This document shows positions 34,464 through 42,051 of a DNA stretch of 64,000 nt, piece by piece (the first letter of the stretch is position 1; every line of letters begins with the position of its first letter). The position numbers and the translations under genes were made by a program. Location of the stretch: NCBI RefSeq assembly GCF_017599305.1, contig NZ_JAGFWR010000005.1, forward strand, positions 309,543 to 373,542. Reading direction: 5' to 3'. This stretch comes from Micromonospora antibiotica (GTDB taxonomy: Bacteria > Actinomycetota > Actinomycetes > Mycobacteriales > Micromonosporaceae). The notes under the pieces are model-generated. The model did no database searches and was not told the origin of the DNA. It saw only the letters and a program-made list of their open reading frames with translations.

Positions 34464-34877
34464 TCAGCCGGCGGTGCCGGCGGGCTGCCGGTCGTCACGC
34501 GCGCCGCCGTCGGTGCCGGCCGGCTGACCGTCACCGCCCGCCGGGCGGCGACCACGCAGCAGCCAGAACAGGCCACCACCGACGGCGAAGGTGAGCAGCA
34601 CCCCGACCACCCCGGACAGGCCCGTGGAGAGGAAGCCGTTGTCCACGCCCCGGATGCCGTAGTCGGCCAGCGGGCTGTCGGCCAACTCATGGTCCTTCGC
34701 CTGCCGGGCCGGGCAGGAACCGCCGGTGATCTCGTCGTCGGCGTTCACCGTGCAGCCCTTGAGCAGCGACGAGTCCAGACCGTCGGGGTGCGACGAGGCA
34801 TAGTTGCTGACCACCCCGGCCAACACCAGGGCGACCAGCAGGCCCACCGCCACGAAACCCCAGGAACGCTTCCTCAC
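34464..34877 (-). CDS. cbiN: CbiN/PDGLE-domain transporter subunit
   Basis: 137 aa with two membrane helices flanking an outer loop with HPDGLDSSL, the PDGLE signature. Two Cys in the loop may form a disulfide. The C-terminus is Gly/Arg/Pro-rich. The GTG at 34877 overlaps the cbiM stop (GTGA). In Co/Ni ECF systems this small subunit is needed for loading metal into CbiM. Confidence 0.85.
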   Translation of the reverse strand: MRKRSWGFVAVGLLVALVLAGVVSNYASSHPDGLDSSLLKGCTVNADDEITGGSCPARQAKDHELADSPLADYGIRGVDNGFLSTGLSGVVGVLLTFAVGGGLFWLLRGRRPAGGDGQPAGTDGGARDDRQPAGTAG

Positions 34878-35593
34878 CGGGCACCTCCGACAGCCGGGAC
34901 GGGGGCCGGCGCGGTCGCCGGCTTCAGCGCGCGCAACGCGTACACCAGATCGGGTCGGACCTTGGCCACGGTGGCGACCGTGGTCGCGGTGATCAGCCCC
35001 TCGCCGATGCCGATCAGCAGGTGGACCCCGGCCATCGTGCCGGCCAGGCCGGTCAGGTTGCCGCCCAGGTCGGTGGTGCCGCCGAGCCAGTACTGCACGA
35101 CGAACCCCTGGGAGGCGACGACCACGCTGACCAACGCCGAGACGAAGGCGGTCACCGCCAGGCCGGTGGGGGTGCGGGGCAGCACCCGCAGCAGGCCGGC
35201 GATCAGCAGGTACGCCGCCGCGGTGCCGAGCAGCGCCATGTTGGTGATGTTCAGGCCGAGCATCGCGACGCCGCCGTCGCCGAAGACCAGGGCCTGCACG
35301 ATCAGCACCACCGACACGCAGAGCGCGCCGACCCACGGGCCGACCAGCAGGGCGGCGAGCGCGCCGCCGAGCAGGTGACCGGAGACCCCGGCCGTGAAGA
35401 TCGGGAAGTTGAGCATCTGCACGGCGAAGATGAACGCGGCGACCAGGCCGGCCATCGGCGCGAGCCGGTCGTCCAGGTCACGCCGGCCGCGCAGCACGCA
35501 GAAGGTCAGGGCGGCCAGCGCGACGGCCGCGAAGACGCCCGCGACGGGACCGTTGATGATCCCGTTCGAGATGTGCATCGCCAGGGTTTCCAC
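34874..35593 (-). CDS. cbiM: cobalt/nickel-binding S component CbiM
   Basis: 239 aa with seven hydrophobic segments. MHISNGIINGPV corresponds to the family's N-terminal Met-His, where the amine and His ligate the metal. I give GTG 35593, which has GGAGG 4 nt upstream; ATG 35578 would place Met-His at the very N-terminus but has no ribosome binding site nearby. NFPIFTAGVSGHLLGG carries a second conserved His. First gene of cbiMNQO, with a Nur-like box upstream that points to nickel rather than cobalt. Confidence 0.9.
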   Translation of the reverse strand: METLAMHISNGIINGPVAGVFAAVALAALTFCVLRGRRDLDDRLAPMAGLVAAFIFAVQMLNFPIFTAGVSGHLLGGALAALLVGPWVGALCVSVVLIVQALVFGDGGVAMLGLNITNMALLGTAAAYLLIAGLLRVLPRTPTGLAVTAFVSALVSVVVASQGFVVQYWLGGTTDLGGNLTGLAGTMAGVHLLIGIGEGLITATTVATVAKVRPDLVYALRALKPATAPAPVPAVGGAR

Positions 35594-35640
35594 ATGACCT
35601 CCAGTCGGCCGGCGTGCCCAGCCTATTTCCCGTTGGCTGT

Positions 35641-35663
35641 TGTTGCCAAGATGCGGCAACAAG
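35641..35663 (-). promoter_or_regulatory. Nur-like operator upstream of cbiMNQO
   Basis: Perfect inverted repeat TTGTTGCC-N7-GGCAACAA. Its core, TTGCCA-N5-CGGCAA, keeps the TTGC and GCAA ends and spacing of the Streptomyces Nur box (TTGCAA-N5-TTGCAA). It lies 48 bp upstream of the cbiM start, suited to nickel-dependent repression. Confidence 0.5.
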
Positions 35664-35680
35664 GCACTGCGTTGTTCACC

Positions 35681-35830
35681 ACCGGGCCATCGCCCGGCCG
35701 CCCGGGTCCCGCCGATGCGGCCGAAACACCGGACCATTGCCCGGCCGCCCCGGGTCCCGCCCACCCGGCTGGAACACCGGACCATGCGGGTCGTCCCGGA
35801 GAACCGGGTTCCGCACGCCCGCCGGGAGCA
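35681..35830. repeat. degenerate 48-bp direct repeats
   Basis: At least two good copies (35681-35727 and 35728-35775) and a decayed third (from 35776) share the start CACCGGRCCAT and GCCCGGCCGCC. They are non-coding, between cbiM and the peroxiredoxin gene. Confidence 0.6.
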
Positions 35831-35931
35831 CCGGCCGGCCCGGAGCACCAGCCGGCCCGAACGGCCCGGGGGACCGCCACCACGTCCCGGGCGCCCCGGC
35901 GGGGATCAGCCGGCACGTCACCCCCCGACGG

Positions 35932-35937
35932 TAGGGT
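35932..35937 (+). promoter_or_regulatory. -10 box of the peroxiredoxin gene (leaderless)
   Basis: TAGGGT is followed by 7 nt and ATG 35945. Confidence 0.55.
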
Positions 35938-35944
35938 CGTCGCC

Positions 35945-36421
35945 ATGACCGCGCCCGACCGGCTCGCCCCCGGCGACCCCGCCCCCGACTTCACCCTCCC
36001 CACCGACACCGGGGAGACGCTCGCCCTGGCCGCGCTGCGCGGTCGCCGGGTCATCCTGTACGCCTACCCGGCCGCGATGACCCCCGGCTGCACCAGGCAG
36101 GCCTGCGACTTCCGTGACTCGCTCGCCTCGCTCCAGGCCGCCGGTTACGAAGTGGTCGGCATCTCCCCCGACCAGCCCGCCAAGCTGGCGAAGTTCCGCG
36201 AGCGCGACGCCATCACCTTTCCGCTGGTCGCCGACGTCGACAAGGCGGTGCTCACCGCGTACGGCGCCTTCGGCGAGAAGCAGTCCTACGGCCGTACGGT
36301 GACCGGGGTGATCCGGTCCACCTTCGTCATCGACCCGGACGGAAAGATCGAGCACGCGTTCTACAACGTCAAGGCGACCGGCCACGTCGCCAAGCTGCGC
36401 CGCGACCTCGGCCTCGACTGA
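35945..36421 (+). CDS. bcp: thiol peroxidase/peroxiredoxin, BCP type
   Basis: 158 aa, the usual BCP length. PAPDF and TPGCTRQACDF show the peroxidatic Cys49 and resolving Cys54 five residues later, the atypical 2-Cys BCP pattern. It reduces hydroperoxides with thioredoxin as electron donor, in the cytoplasm. The start ATG 35945 fits a leaderless message. The much longer in-frame opening upstream runs through the repeats and cbiM and is a shadow. Confidence 0.93.
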   Translation: MTAPDRLAPGDPAPDFTLPTDTGETLALAALRGRRVILYAYPAAMTPGCTRQACDFRDSLASLQAAGYEVVGISPDQPAKLAKFRERDAITFPLVADVDKAVLTAYGAFGEKQSYGRTVTGVIRSTFVIDPDGKIEHAFYNVKATGHVAKLRRDLGLD

Positions 36422-36461
36422 ACACGTCCGGCCGGCGGCCGATGCTGTCGGACCTCGCCGC

Positions 36462-36467
36462 TACCGT
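36462..36467 (+). promoter_or_regulatory. -10 box of the HNH gene (leaderless)
   Basis: TACCGT is followed by 6 nt and GTG 36474. Confidence 0.5.
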
Positions 36468-36473
36468 GCGTGG

Positions 36474-37376
36474 GTGACCCGATACAGGTATCCACCGGAG
36501 ATGCTCGCCCAGGCGGCGGCGGGGTCCCGCAGTGTCGCCGACGTCCTGCGCGTTCTCGGGGTCCGGTTCAGCGGTGGTTCACACGCGCACATCAGTCGCC
36601 AGCTCAAACGACTGGGCATCGACACCTCCCACTTCACCCGCCGGCCGGGTGTGGGCGGCAGACCGTCCGGGCGGCGCACCCCGTCGGTCCAGGTTCTGCG
36701 TCCACTGCCTCCGGGTTCCCGACGGGTGCCGGGAGCCCGCCTGAAGGCCGCGCTGCGTGACATCGGCGTCCCCGACGGGTGCGAGGGGTGCGGCACCGGC
36801 CCGTTCTGGCAGGGTCGTCCGCTGACCCTGCACGTGGACCACCTCAGCGGCGACTTCCTCGACAACCGGCCGCCGAACCTGCGGCTGCTCTGCCCGAACT
36901 GCCACAGCCAGACCCCGACCTACGCCGGGCGTCACCGGTCCGGCGTCGGGGCCCGCCCGTCCGGCGCGGTGCCCGGCGTCGCCGTCCCGCCGCCGGCCGC
37001 GTCCCGTCCGCCGGCACCGGCACCTGTCGACGCGGAGCGGGTAGCGGAGGTGGTCCGACAGGTGGAGGCGGGTGTCATCGGGCCGAGCGAGGCGGCCCGG
37101 CGGATCGGCTGCCACCGCAACCACGTCGCCCGGCTCCGCCGACGGCTCGCCACCACCGGCACCGCCGCCGTCCTGCTCCGACCGCGCAGCGGCTCACCGC
37201 ACCAGGAAACCGTCCTGCGGTACGCACTGGCCCGTCCCGATCTGGGGCCACGGAAACTCGCCGCGTTCATCCGTGAGGCGACCGGCGACGCCTGCGTCGT
37301 CAGTCACGGGACGGTATCGAACATTCTGCGCCGGGCCGGGATCTCCACCGTTTCCGCGCGACGCTCTAAACTCTGA
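36474..37376 (+). CDS. HNH endonuclease with helix-turn-helix tail
   Basis: 300 aa. The N-terminal region (SVADVLRVLGV then HAHISRQLKRLGIDTSHF) is typical of a common actinobacterial HNH protein family. The HNH core is LHVDHLSGDFLDNRPPNLRL then CPNCH, with a CEGCG zinc pair. The C-terminal 130 residues add a helix-turn-helix (GPSEAARRIGCHRNHVARL) and a second winged helix like the DNA-binding part of IS transposases (ARPDLGPRKLAAFIRE). No DDE catalytic domain follows. It ends 5 bp before tRNA-Leu. Biological role unknown; a nicking or defence nuclease is possible. Confidence 0.75.
   Translation: MTRYRYPPEMLAQAAAGSRSVADVLRVLGVRFSGGSHAHISRQLKRLGIDTSHFTRRPGVGGRPSGRRTPSVQVLRPLPPGSRRVPGARLKAALRDIGVPDGCEGCGTGPFWQGRPLTLHVDHLSGDFLDNRPPNLRLLCPNCHSQTPTYAGRHRSGVGARPSGAVPGVAVPPPAASRPPAPAPVDAERVAEVVRQVEAGVIGPSEAARRIGCHRNHVARLRRRLATTGTAAVLLRPRSGSPHQETVLRYALARPDLGPRKLAAFIREATGDACVVSHGTVSNILRRAGISTVSARRSKL
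37367..37372 (+). promoter_or_regulatory. possible -10 box of tRNA-Leu
   Basis: TAAACT ends 9 nt before the tRNA 5' end, inside the end of the HNH gene. No clear -35 box is seen. Confidence 0.35.
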
Positions 37377-37381
37377 CCCGA

Positions 37382-37467
37382 GCGGGAGTGGCGGAATGGC
37401 AGACGCGGTAGGTTTAGGTCCTATTGTCCGAAAGGACGTGGGGGTTCAAGTCCCCCCTCCCGCACCA
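37382..37467 (+). tRNA. tRNA-Leu(TAG)
   Basis: 86 nt with encoded CCA. The acceptor GCGGGAG pairs with CTCCCGC, the anticodon loop TTTAGGT has TAG, and a long variable arm (TTGTCCGAAAGGACG) marks a class II tRNA. Confidence 0.95.
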
Positions 37468-37532
37468 CACGGCCCTGTCGGGAGGGTCACGATCGCGGGC
37501 GCACGACGCGTCGGCGCAGCAGGATCGGCAGG

Positions 37533-38060
37533 GTGAGCCTGCGTTTCGTCCTCGGCCCCGACCTCACCCCCGCACTGCGTGAGCAGATCGTCGACCTCTG
37601 GGTCGACGTCACCAACGCCGGCGGCGCGGTCGGCTTCGTCGCCCCGGTCACCACCGCCGACGTACGTCCCCTCGCCGAGGCCACCTTCGCCGCCGTCACC
37701 GACGGTCCGGACCGGATACTGGTCGGCTACGAGGCTGACCGACCGGTCGCGGTGCTGTTCCTCGCCGACAACCGGTTCGGCTTGAAGGCGCACTGGGGCA
37801 TCCTCAAGCGGGTGATGGTGCACCCGGCCACCCAGGGGCGCGGCCAGGGGCAGGCCCTGATGCGGGAGGCCGCCCGGCGCGCGCCCGAGCTGGGTTGGCG
37901 GGCGCTGCACGTGACGGTGCGCGGCGGGCTGGGACTGGAGAGGTTCTACGACCGGCTCGGTTACCGGGAGGTGGGCCGGCTGCCGGGCGCGCTGCGGGTG
38001 GCAGCCGACGACGACCGGGACGAGATCCTCATGTGGCGGGACCTGGACACCCTGGACTGA
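37533..38060 (+). CDS. GNAT-family acetyltransferase
   Basis: 175 aa. The acetyl-CoA motif A is RVMVHPATQGRGQGQALM (QGRGQG loop, about 104-109), followed by the usual FYDRLGYREVGRLPG end. The substrate is not deducible. GTG 37533 is 65 bp after tRNA-Leu. Confidence 0.85.
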   Translation: MSLRFVLGPDLTPALREQIVDLWVDVTNAGGAVGFVAPVTTADVRPLAEATFAAVTDGPDRILVGYEADRPVAVLFLADNRFGLKAHWGILKRVMVHPATQGRGQGQALMREAARRAPELGWRALHVTVRGGLGLERFYDRLGYREVGRLPGALRVAADDDRDEILMWRDLDTLD

Positions 38061-38234
38061 CCGTCCGACGGACCGCGCTCGACCGACACCGGGTCGACCC
38101 GGCGGCGTCCGGCCGGCCCCGCTCCCGACGCGGCCGGCCCCGCTCCCGACGGACGGGCCGCTCCGGCAACCGGGCGACGCGCGGCTGGTCCCGCCGAGCC
38201 GAGGCGGGCAGCGGCGGTGGAGGACCGGCGGGAG

Positions 38235-39314
38235 TCAGCTCCGGGACGTGCAGTCGACCGGCCGGCCCGCGCCCGGCTCCGCCTTCGACGCGGCGAGCGC
38301 GGGTGGGTCGCTGACCTCCGGCGCGCCTGGTGAACTGGCGGAGGCGACCGCCGACGGGCTGGCGGTGGCCCGGGTCGGGCTGGCGGCGGGGCTCGGGGAG
38401 GACGGCCGGCTGGTCGGGTTCTTCCGCGCGGCGGGGGCGCTGCCGCCGTACATCTTCACGGTGCTGCGCTGGACCCGGCCGGGGGACATGGTGACGCCGC
38501 TGGCGGTGACGCGGTGGCCGTACACGTCGGTGACCCGGACGGCGTACGGGCCGGGACCGGCTCCGGAGTCGATCTGCCAGTAGTTGTAGTCCTGCCGGGC
38601 GGCGGCACGCCAGGCACCGGAGCCCTGGCGTACCTCGACGGCGCGCAGCGGGTTGCCGTGCTCGGCGACCAGCACCGCGAACCAGTACTGCGACGCGCCC
38701 TCCTTGATCCGGAAGGTGAGCGGGCCGGACAGTGGCGGGTCGACGGCCGCGCGGTAGCTGACGTTGACGATGCCCTGCACCGGGTCGGCGATCCTGGCGA
38801 ACGCCTCGCGGGAGAGGTCGACGTGCCCGGGGGCGCACTCCGGGCACTGGTCCATGATCAGGACCCGGACGGTGCCCCGGGGGCCGGTGACGTCGAGGTA
38901 CCCGCCGCAGGCCGCGCCGGCGCTGTACTCGGTGGGGCCGAGGGCCACGTACATCCGGTCGGCCGGGGCGGACGGGTAGGAGCAGTTCCCGCCGGCCCCC
39001 TTCGAGTCGTAGAAGGTGGCTTTTCCCTTGTGGACCGTACTCCCGGTGGGTGGGGCCGCCAGTGCCAGCGGCCCGGCGGCCACCGGCCCGGCACCGGCCA
39101 GCGCGACCGGCGGGGCGGCGCAGGCGGGGGCGGCTCCGGAGCGCAGCGCGAGGCTCAGCCCGAGCACGGTGGCGAGCGCGGCGACGCCACCGGCGGCCAG
39201 CCAGCGGCGACGTCCGCCACCCCGGGCGCGGCGACGCCCCGGCCCGGAACGCGCGGCGGGGGTGCGACCGCCCGGCCCGGAGTCGGGTTGCTGGGACACG
39301 CTGCCATCGGTCAC
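38235..39314 (-). CDS. expansin-like secreted protein (RlpA-like double-psi barrel)
   Basis: 359 aa. A basic N-terminus and a membrane signal (38-58) precede an expansin-like core. KATFYDSKGAGGNCSYPS then MYVALGPTEYSAGAACGGYLDVTGPRGTVRVLIMDQCPEC shows the double-psi barrel with the catalytic-site Asp. A CBM63-like beta domain follows (about 190-290). The C-terminus is an Ala/Ser/Pro-rich tail. Bacterial expansins loosen cell-wall polymers without hydrolysis. GTG 39314. Confidence 0.82.
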   Translation of the reverse strand: MTDGSVSQQPDSGPGGRTPAARSGPGRRRARGGGRRRWLAAGGVAALATVLGLSLALRSGAAPACAAPPVALAGAGPVAAGPLALAAPPTGSTVHKGKATFYDSKGAGGNCSYPSAPADRMYVALGPTEYSAGAACGGYLDVTGPRGTVRVLIMDQCPECAPGHVDLSREAFARIADPVQGIVNVSYRAAVDPPLSGPLTFRIKEGASQYWFAVLVAEHGNPLRAVEVRQGSGAWRAAARQDYNYWQIDSGAGPGPYAVRVTDVYGHRVTASGVTMSPGRVQRSTVKMYGGSAPAARKNPTSRPSSPSPAASPTRATASPSAVASASSPGAPEVSDPPALAASKAEPGAGRPVDCTSRS

Positions 39315-39356
39315 GCCGACCGATGCTGCCGCAGTCGACGACCCGGGGACAAGCGG

Positions 39357-39374
39357 GCTAAGCGAAAGCTAAGC
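39357..39374. promoter_or_regulatory. direct repeat with 11-bp spacing upstream of the expansin gene
   Basis: GCTAAGC occurs twice, 11 bp apart, 43 bp upstream of the expansin start. An 11-bp direct repeat is the layout bound by OmpR/PhoB-type regulators. Confidence 0.4.
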
Positions 39375-39377
39375 CGG

Positions 39378-39695
39378 TCAGCCGATCCGGTTGCGGTGGA
39401 GGCCAGACGCGATCACGGTGAGCGACCGTAGCGGTTCGGCGGTCTCCGGCCGGGTACGCAGCAGGTCCTCCAGGCGGACCCGCCAGCGGCCGGCTTCGAC
39501 GGCGGCGGCCTCGGGCGTGGTCCGGGCCCATGGCAGCAGCCGCCGCCGGGTGTCCTGGAGGGAGCCGGCGTGGTCGGGGCCGAGCAGTTCACCGAGTTCG
39601 GCGCGCAGCCAGTCGAAGAGTTCGTCGTCGGGGACGCTCGCGACGATCAGGCGGGCCATGTCCCAGGCCACGCGGGGGTGGTGGAGAACCTGCAT
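39378..39695 (-). CDS. small hypothetical protein (105 aa)
   Basis: Not recognised. All-helical, with a Trp-rich start (HHPRVAWDMARLIVASVPDDE then WLRAELGELLG). ATG 39695 follows GGAGGAG, and the upstream extension lacks support. No Cys, signal or membrane segment. It lies between the expansin and methyltransferase genes on the same strand. Confidence 0.6.
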   Translation of the reverse strand: MQVLHHPRVAWDMARLIVASVPDDELFDWLRAELGELLGPDHAGSLQDTRRRLLPWARTTPEAAAVEAGRWRVRLEDLLRTRPETAEPLRSLTVIASGLHRNRIG

Positions 39696-39882
39696 GCCGA
39701 CTCCTCCGTCGGTGGTGACGATTCGACAATCATCGATCCGGCACCGTGCCGGGGGCAACACCCGGCCGGCGGAGTACGGCTCGGCCGTCCGGCACCGGTC
39801 GGGCACGGCGGCCCGCCCCACCCGGGGTCCACGGCGGTCGCCCCGGCTCCGCGGGTCGCCCCGGTTCCGCGGGGCGGGCCGC

Positions 39883-40716
39883 TCACCAGGCGACACCGAT
39901 GCCGTCGCCGGGGTACCAGTGGTCGAGCGGGGTCTCGCGGTAGGCGAGGAACCGGCGGCCGGTGCGTTCGGCGTGTTCGGCGAGCACCCCGGTGGTGGTG
40001 ACGTTGTCGGTGAGCAGGATCGCGCCGGGCGCCAGCTTCGGCTCGACGGCGTCGAACTCGCGGCGTTCGTGGTCGTGGCTGTGGTCGCTGTCGTGCAGGA
40101 ACAGGTCGACCGGCCGCTCCAGGGCGGCGATCGCGGTGACCGAGTCGCCGACCACCAGGTCGATCACGTCGGCCCAGGGTGCGCTGCGGGCCAGGTAGCC
40201 GGCCTCCGGGTTGACGTCCAGCGAGGTGAGCCGGCCGGGGTGCCCCTCGGCGGCGTTGCGCAGCAGGGCGGCGGCGAGGACGCAGCTACCCAACCCCTTG
40301 TCGGTGCCGGTCTCGACGACGTGGGTGGGCCGGGTGGCCCGGACGATCGCGTACCAGCCGACCCGGCGCGCGTAGCGGACCCGCCGGTCGGCCAAGCCGC
40401 GCCGGGCGGACCGGGCGGTGGCCTGTTCGATGTGCCGGCGCAGCGCCGCGTCGCCGGTGATCTCGGCGAGGTGGCCCCGGACCCGGGCCACCGGGACGTC
40501 GCAGACCACGCTGACGAACCAGGTCAGGTGCTCCCGGCTGAGCCGGGTCAGTTCGTAGGTGTAGTTGTGGTGCTCCCGGGAGGTGGCCAGCCAGCGGGCC
40601 GAGGTGCGCAGCACCTTCGCGTCGTACCTGGCGACCCGGGCGAGCCGCCCGGGGAAGGCGGCCACCGGTGCCAGCGGGGTGCGGGCGATGGCCCGGCGCA
40701 GTCTCGTCGCATCCAC
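39883..40716 (-). CDS. class I SAM-dependent methyltransferase
   Basis: 277 aa. The SAM motif is VVETGTDKGLGSCVLAAAL, with LTSLDVNPEAGY and LFLHDSDHSHDHERREFDA following, as in the Methyltransf_24/CmcI class. The substrate is unknown. GTG 40716 lies 7 nt after TAGAAA, probably a leaderless start. The long frame reaching further upstream is a shadow of the genes beyond. Confidence 0.8.
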   Translation of the reverse strand: MDATRLRRAIARTPLAPVAAFPGRLARVARYDAKVLRTSARWLATSREHHNYTYELTRLSREHLTWFVSVVCDVPVARVRGHLAEITGDAALRRHIEQATARSARRGLADRRVRYARRVGWYAIVRATRPTHVVETGTDKGLGSCVLAAALLRNAAEGHPGRLTSLDVNPEAGYLARSAPWADVIDLVVGDSVTAIAALERPVDLFLHDSDHSHDHERREFDAVEPKLAPGAILLTDNVTTTGVLAEHAERTGRRFLAYRETPLDHWYPGDGIGVAW

Positions 40717-40830
40717 GGCGCGGTTTCTATCAGCCGCAGGTGACGGGCGGCTGAACGTCCAGCGTACGGCGACTCTTCGGGCCTCGGGCCGTCGGGCGAA
40801 CGCGGGCTGCCGTACTGGGTGACGACTCAG

Positions 40831-40836
40831 TAGCAT
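40831..40836 (+). promoter_or_regulatory. -10 box of the LCP gene (leaderless)
   Basis: TAGCAT is followed by 6 nt and GTG 40843. Confidence 0.5.
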
Positions 40837-40842
40837 GCGGCC

Positions 40843-41883
40843 GTGCCAGCAAGTGAGAACGCTTCGGAACCCGCTCCGACCCGGTCCGACGACGCCCCGG
40901 GGTCGCCGCCGAAGCGTCGACGGGGCTGGCGGATCGCACTGATCGTGCTGCTGGCCCTGGCCCTGCTGGGGGCGGGTGGCGTCGGCGCGGGCGCGCTCTA
41001 TCTGCGCTCGGTCGACAAGGACGTCGAGCGGGTGGACGCCTTCACCGGGGTGCCGCCGCAGGACCGACCGCCGGTGGTGGCCCGGGACGCCATGAACATC
41101 ATGATCCTGGGCAGCGACTCCCGGGACCCGGAACGGACCGAGGGGTCCCGCACCGACACGATCATCCTGGCCCACCTGCCGAAGGACCGGAAGAGCGCCC
41201 AACTCGTCTCGATCCCCCGGGACACCTGGGTCCGCGTACCCCGGTCGGCGGACGGCCGGCACGGCGGCCGGACCGCGAAGATCAACGCGGCGTACGCCTG
41301 GGGTGGGATTCCGCTGATGGTGCAGACCGTCGAGGAGTTCACCCGGGTGCACGTCGACCACGTGGCGGTGGTCGACTTCGCTGGCTTCCAGGAGATCATC
41401 GACGCGCTGGGCGGGGTGGACATCACCGTCGACCACCGGTTCACCTCGATCCATCCGCCGCTGCGCACCTTCCCCGCCGGCCGGCAGACGATGGACGGGG
41501 CGACGGCGCTGGACTACTCCCGGCAGCGCAAGCAGTTCCCGGACGGCGACTTCGCCCGGATCCGGCACCAGCAGCAGGTGATCCGGGCGATCCTCGACAA
41601 GGCGGCCACCGGCGGCATCCTGACCAGTCCGGGGAAGCTCAACGACTTCGTCCGGGCCGCCTCGTCGTCGGTCTCCGTCGACCGGGAGATGTCGCTGCTG
41701 GATCTGGCGACCGAGCTGCGCGGCCTGCGCGGCGGCAACCTCACCTTCGTCACCAGCCCGTCGCGGGGCACCGGCCGGGTGGGCACCGAGAGCGTGGTCT
41801 TCGCCGACGAGCAGAAGTCCGAGGCGTTCTACGACGCGATCCGCCGGGACGCCACCGCCGAGATCGTCCGCGCCGCCCGCTGA
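40843..41883 (+). CDS. LytR-CpsA-Psr family cell-wall ligase
   Basis: 346 aa. A short cytoplasmic N-terminus, one membrane helix (about 30-52) and the outer LCP domain are visible: NIMILGSDSRDP, RTDTIILAHL, VSIPRDTWV, KINAAYAWGG and ALDYSRQRKQFPDGDFARIRHQQQV. The conserved Arg and Asp residues of the phosphotransferase are present. LCP enzymes attach lipid-linked polymers to peptidoglycan (arabinogalactan in mycobacteria; here the acceptor polymer is unknown). Confidence 0.93.
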   Translation: MPASENASEPAPTRSDDAPGSPPKRRRGWRIALIVLLALALLGAGGVGAGALYLRSVDKDVERVDAFTGVPPQDRPPVVARDAMNIMILGSDSRDPERTEGSRTDTIILAHLPKDRKSAQLVSIPRDTWVRVPRSADGRHGGRTAKINAAYAWGGIPLMVQTVEEFTRVHVDHVAVVDFAGFQEIIDALGGVDITVDHRFTSIHPPLRTFPAGRQTMDGATALDYSRQRKQFPDGDFARIRHQQQVIRAILDKAATGGILTSPGKLNDFVRAASSSVSVDREMSLLDLATELRGLRGGNLTFVTSPSRGTGRVGTESVVFADEQKSEAFYDAIRRDATAEIVRAAR

Positions 41884-41921
41884 GGCGGACGGCGACCACC
41901 GGCCCCGACGGCAGGCACCCG

Positions 41922-41969
41922 CGGCCCGGCGGCCCAGCGTCCCGGCGGCCCAGCGGCCCAGCGGCCCGG
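41922..41969. repeat. GGCCCAGC octamer cluster
   Basis: GGCCCAGC occurs in tandem at 41947-41954 and 41955-41962, with near copies on both sides. It is the same octamer as the long array at 63879-64000. Confidence 0.7.
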
Positions 41970-42023
41970 ACGACGATCGCCTGTCCGCGCGGCGTCGGTC
42001 GGGAGGCGGCCGGTGGTTGCTCC

Positions 42024-42035
42024 TGAAATATTTCA
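42024..42035 (+). promoter_or_regulatory. palindromic operator upstream of the hut regulator
   Basis: TGAAATATTTCA is a perfect 12-bp palindrome 4 bp upstream of the -10 box, in strikingly AT-rich bases for this genome. It is a likely autoregulatory site of the RpiR-type regulator. Confidence 0.55.
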
Positions 42036-42039
42036 TGCA

Positions 42040-42045
42040 TAGAGT
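42040..42045 (+). promoter_or_regulatory. -10 box of the hut operon (leaderless)
   Basis: TAGAGT is followed by 6 nt and ATG 42052. Confidence 0.55.
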
Positions 42046-42051
42046 CGCGGC

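Noticed and set aside
35594..35944. Cobalamin riboswitch before cbiM.
   Set aside because: I could not recognise the B12-box consensus; only the inverted repeat and direct repeats are visible. A covariance search would decide.
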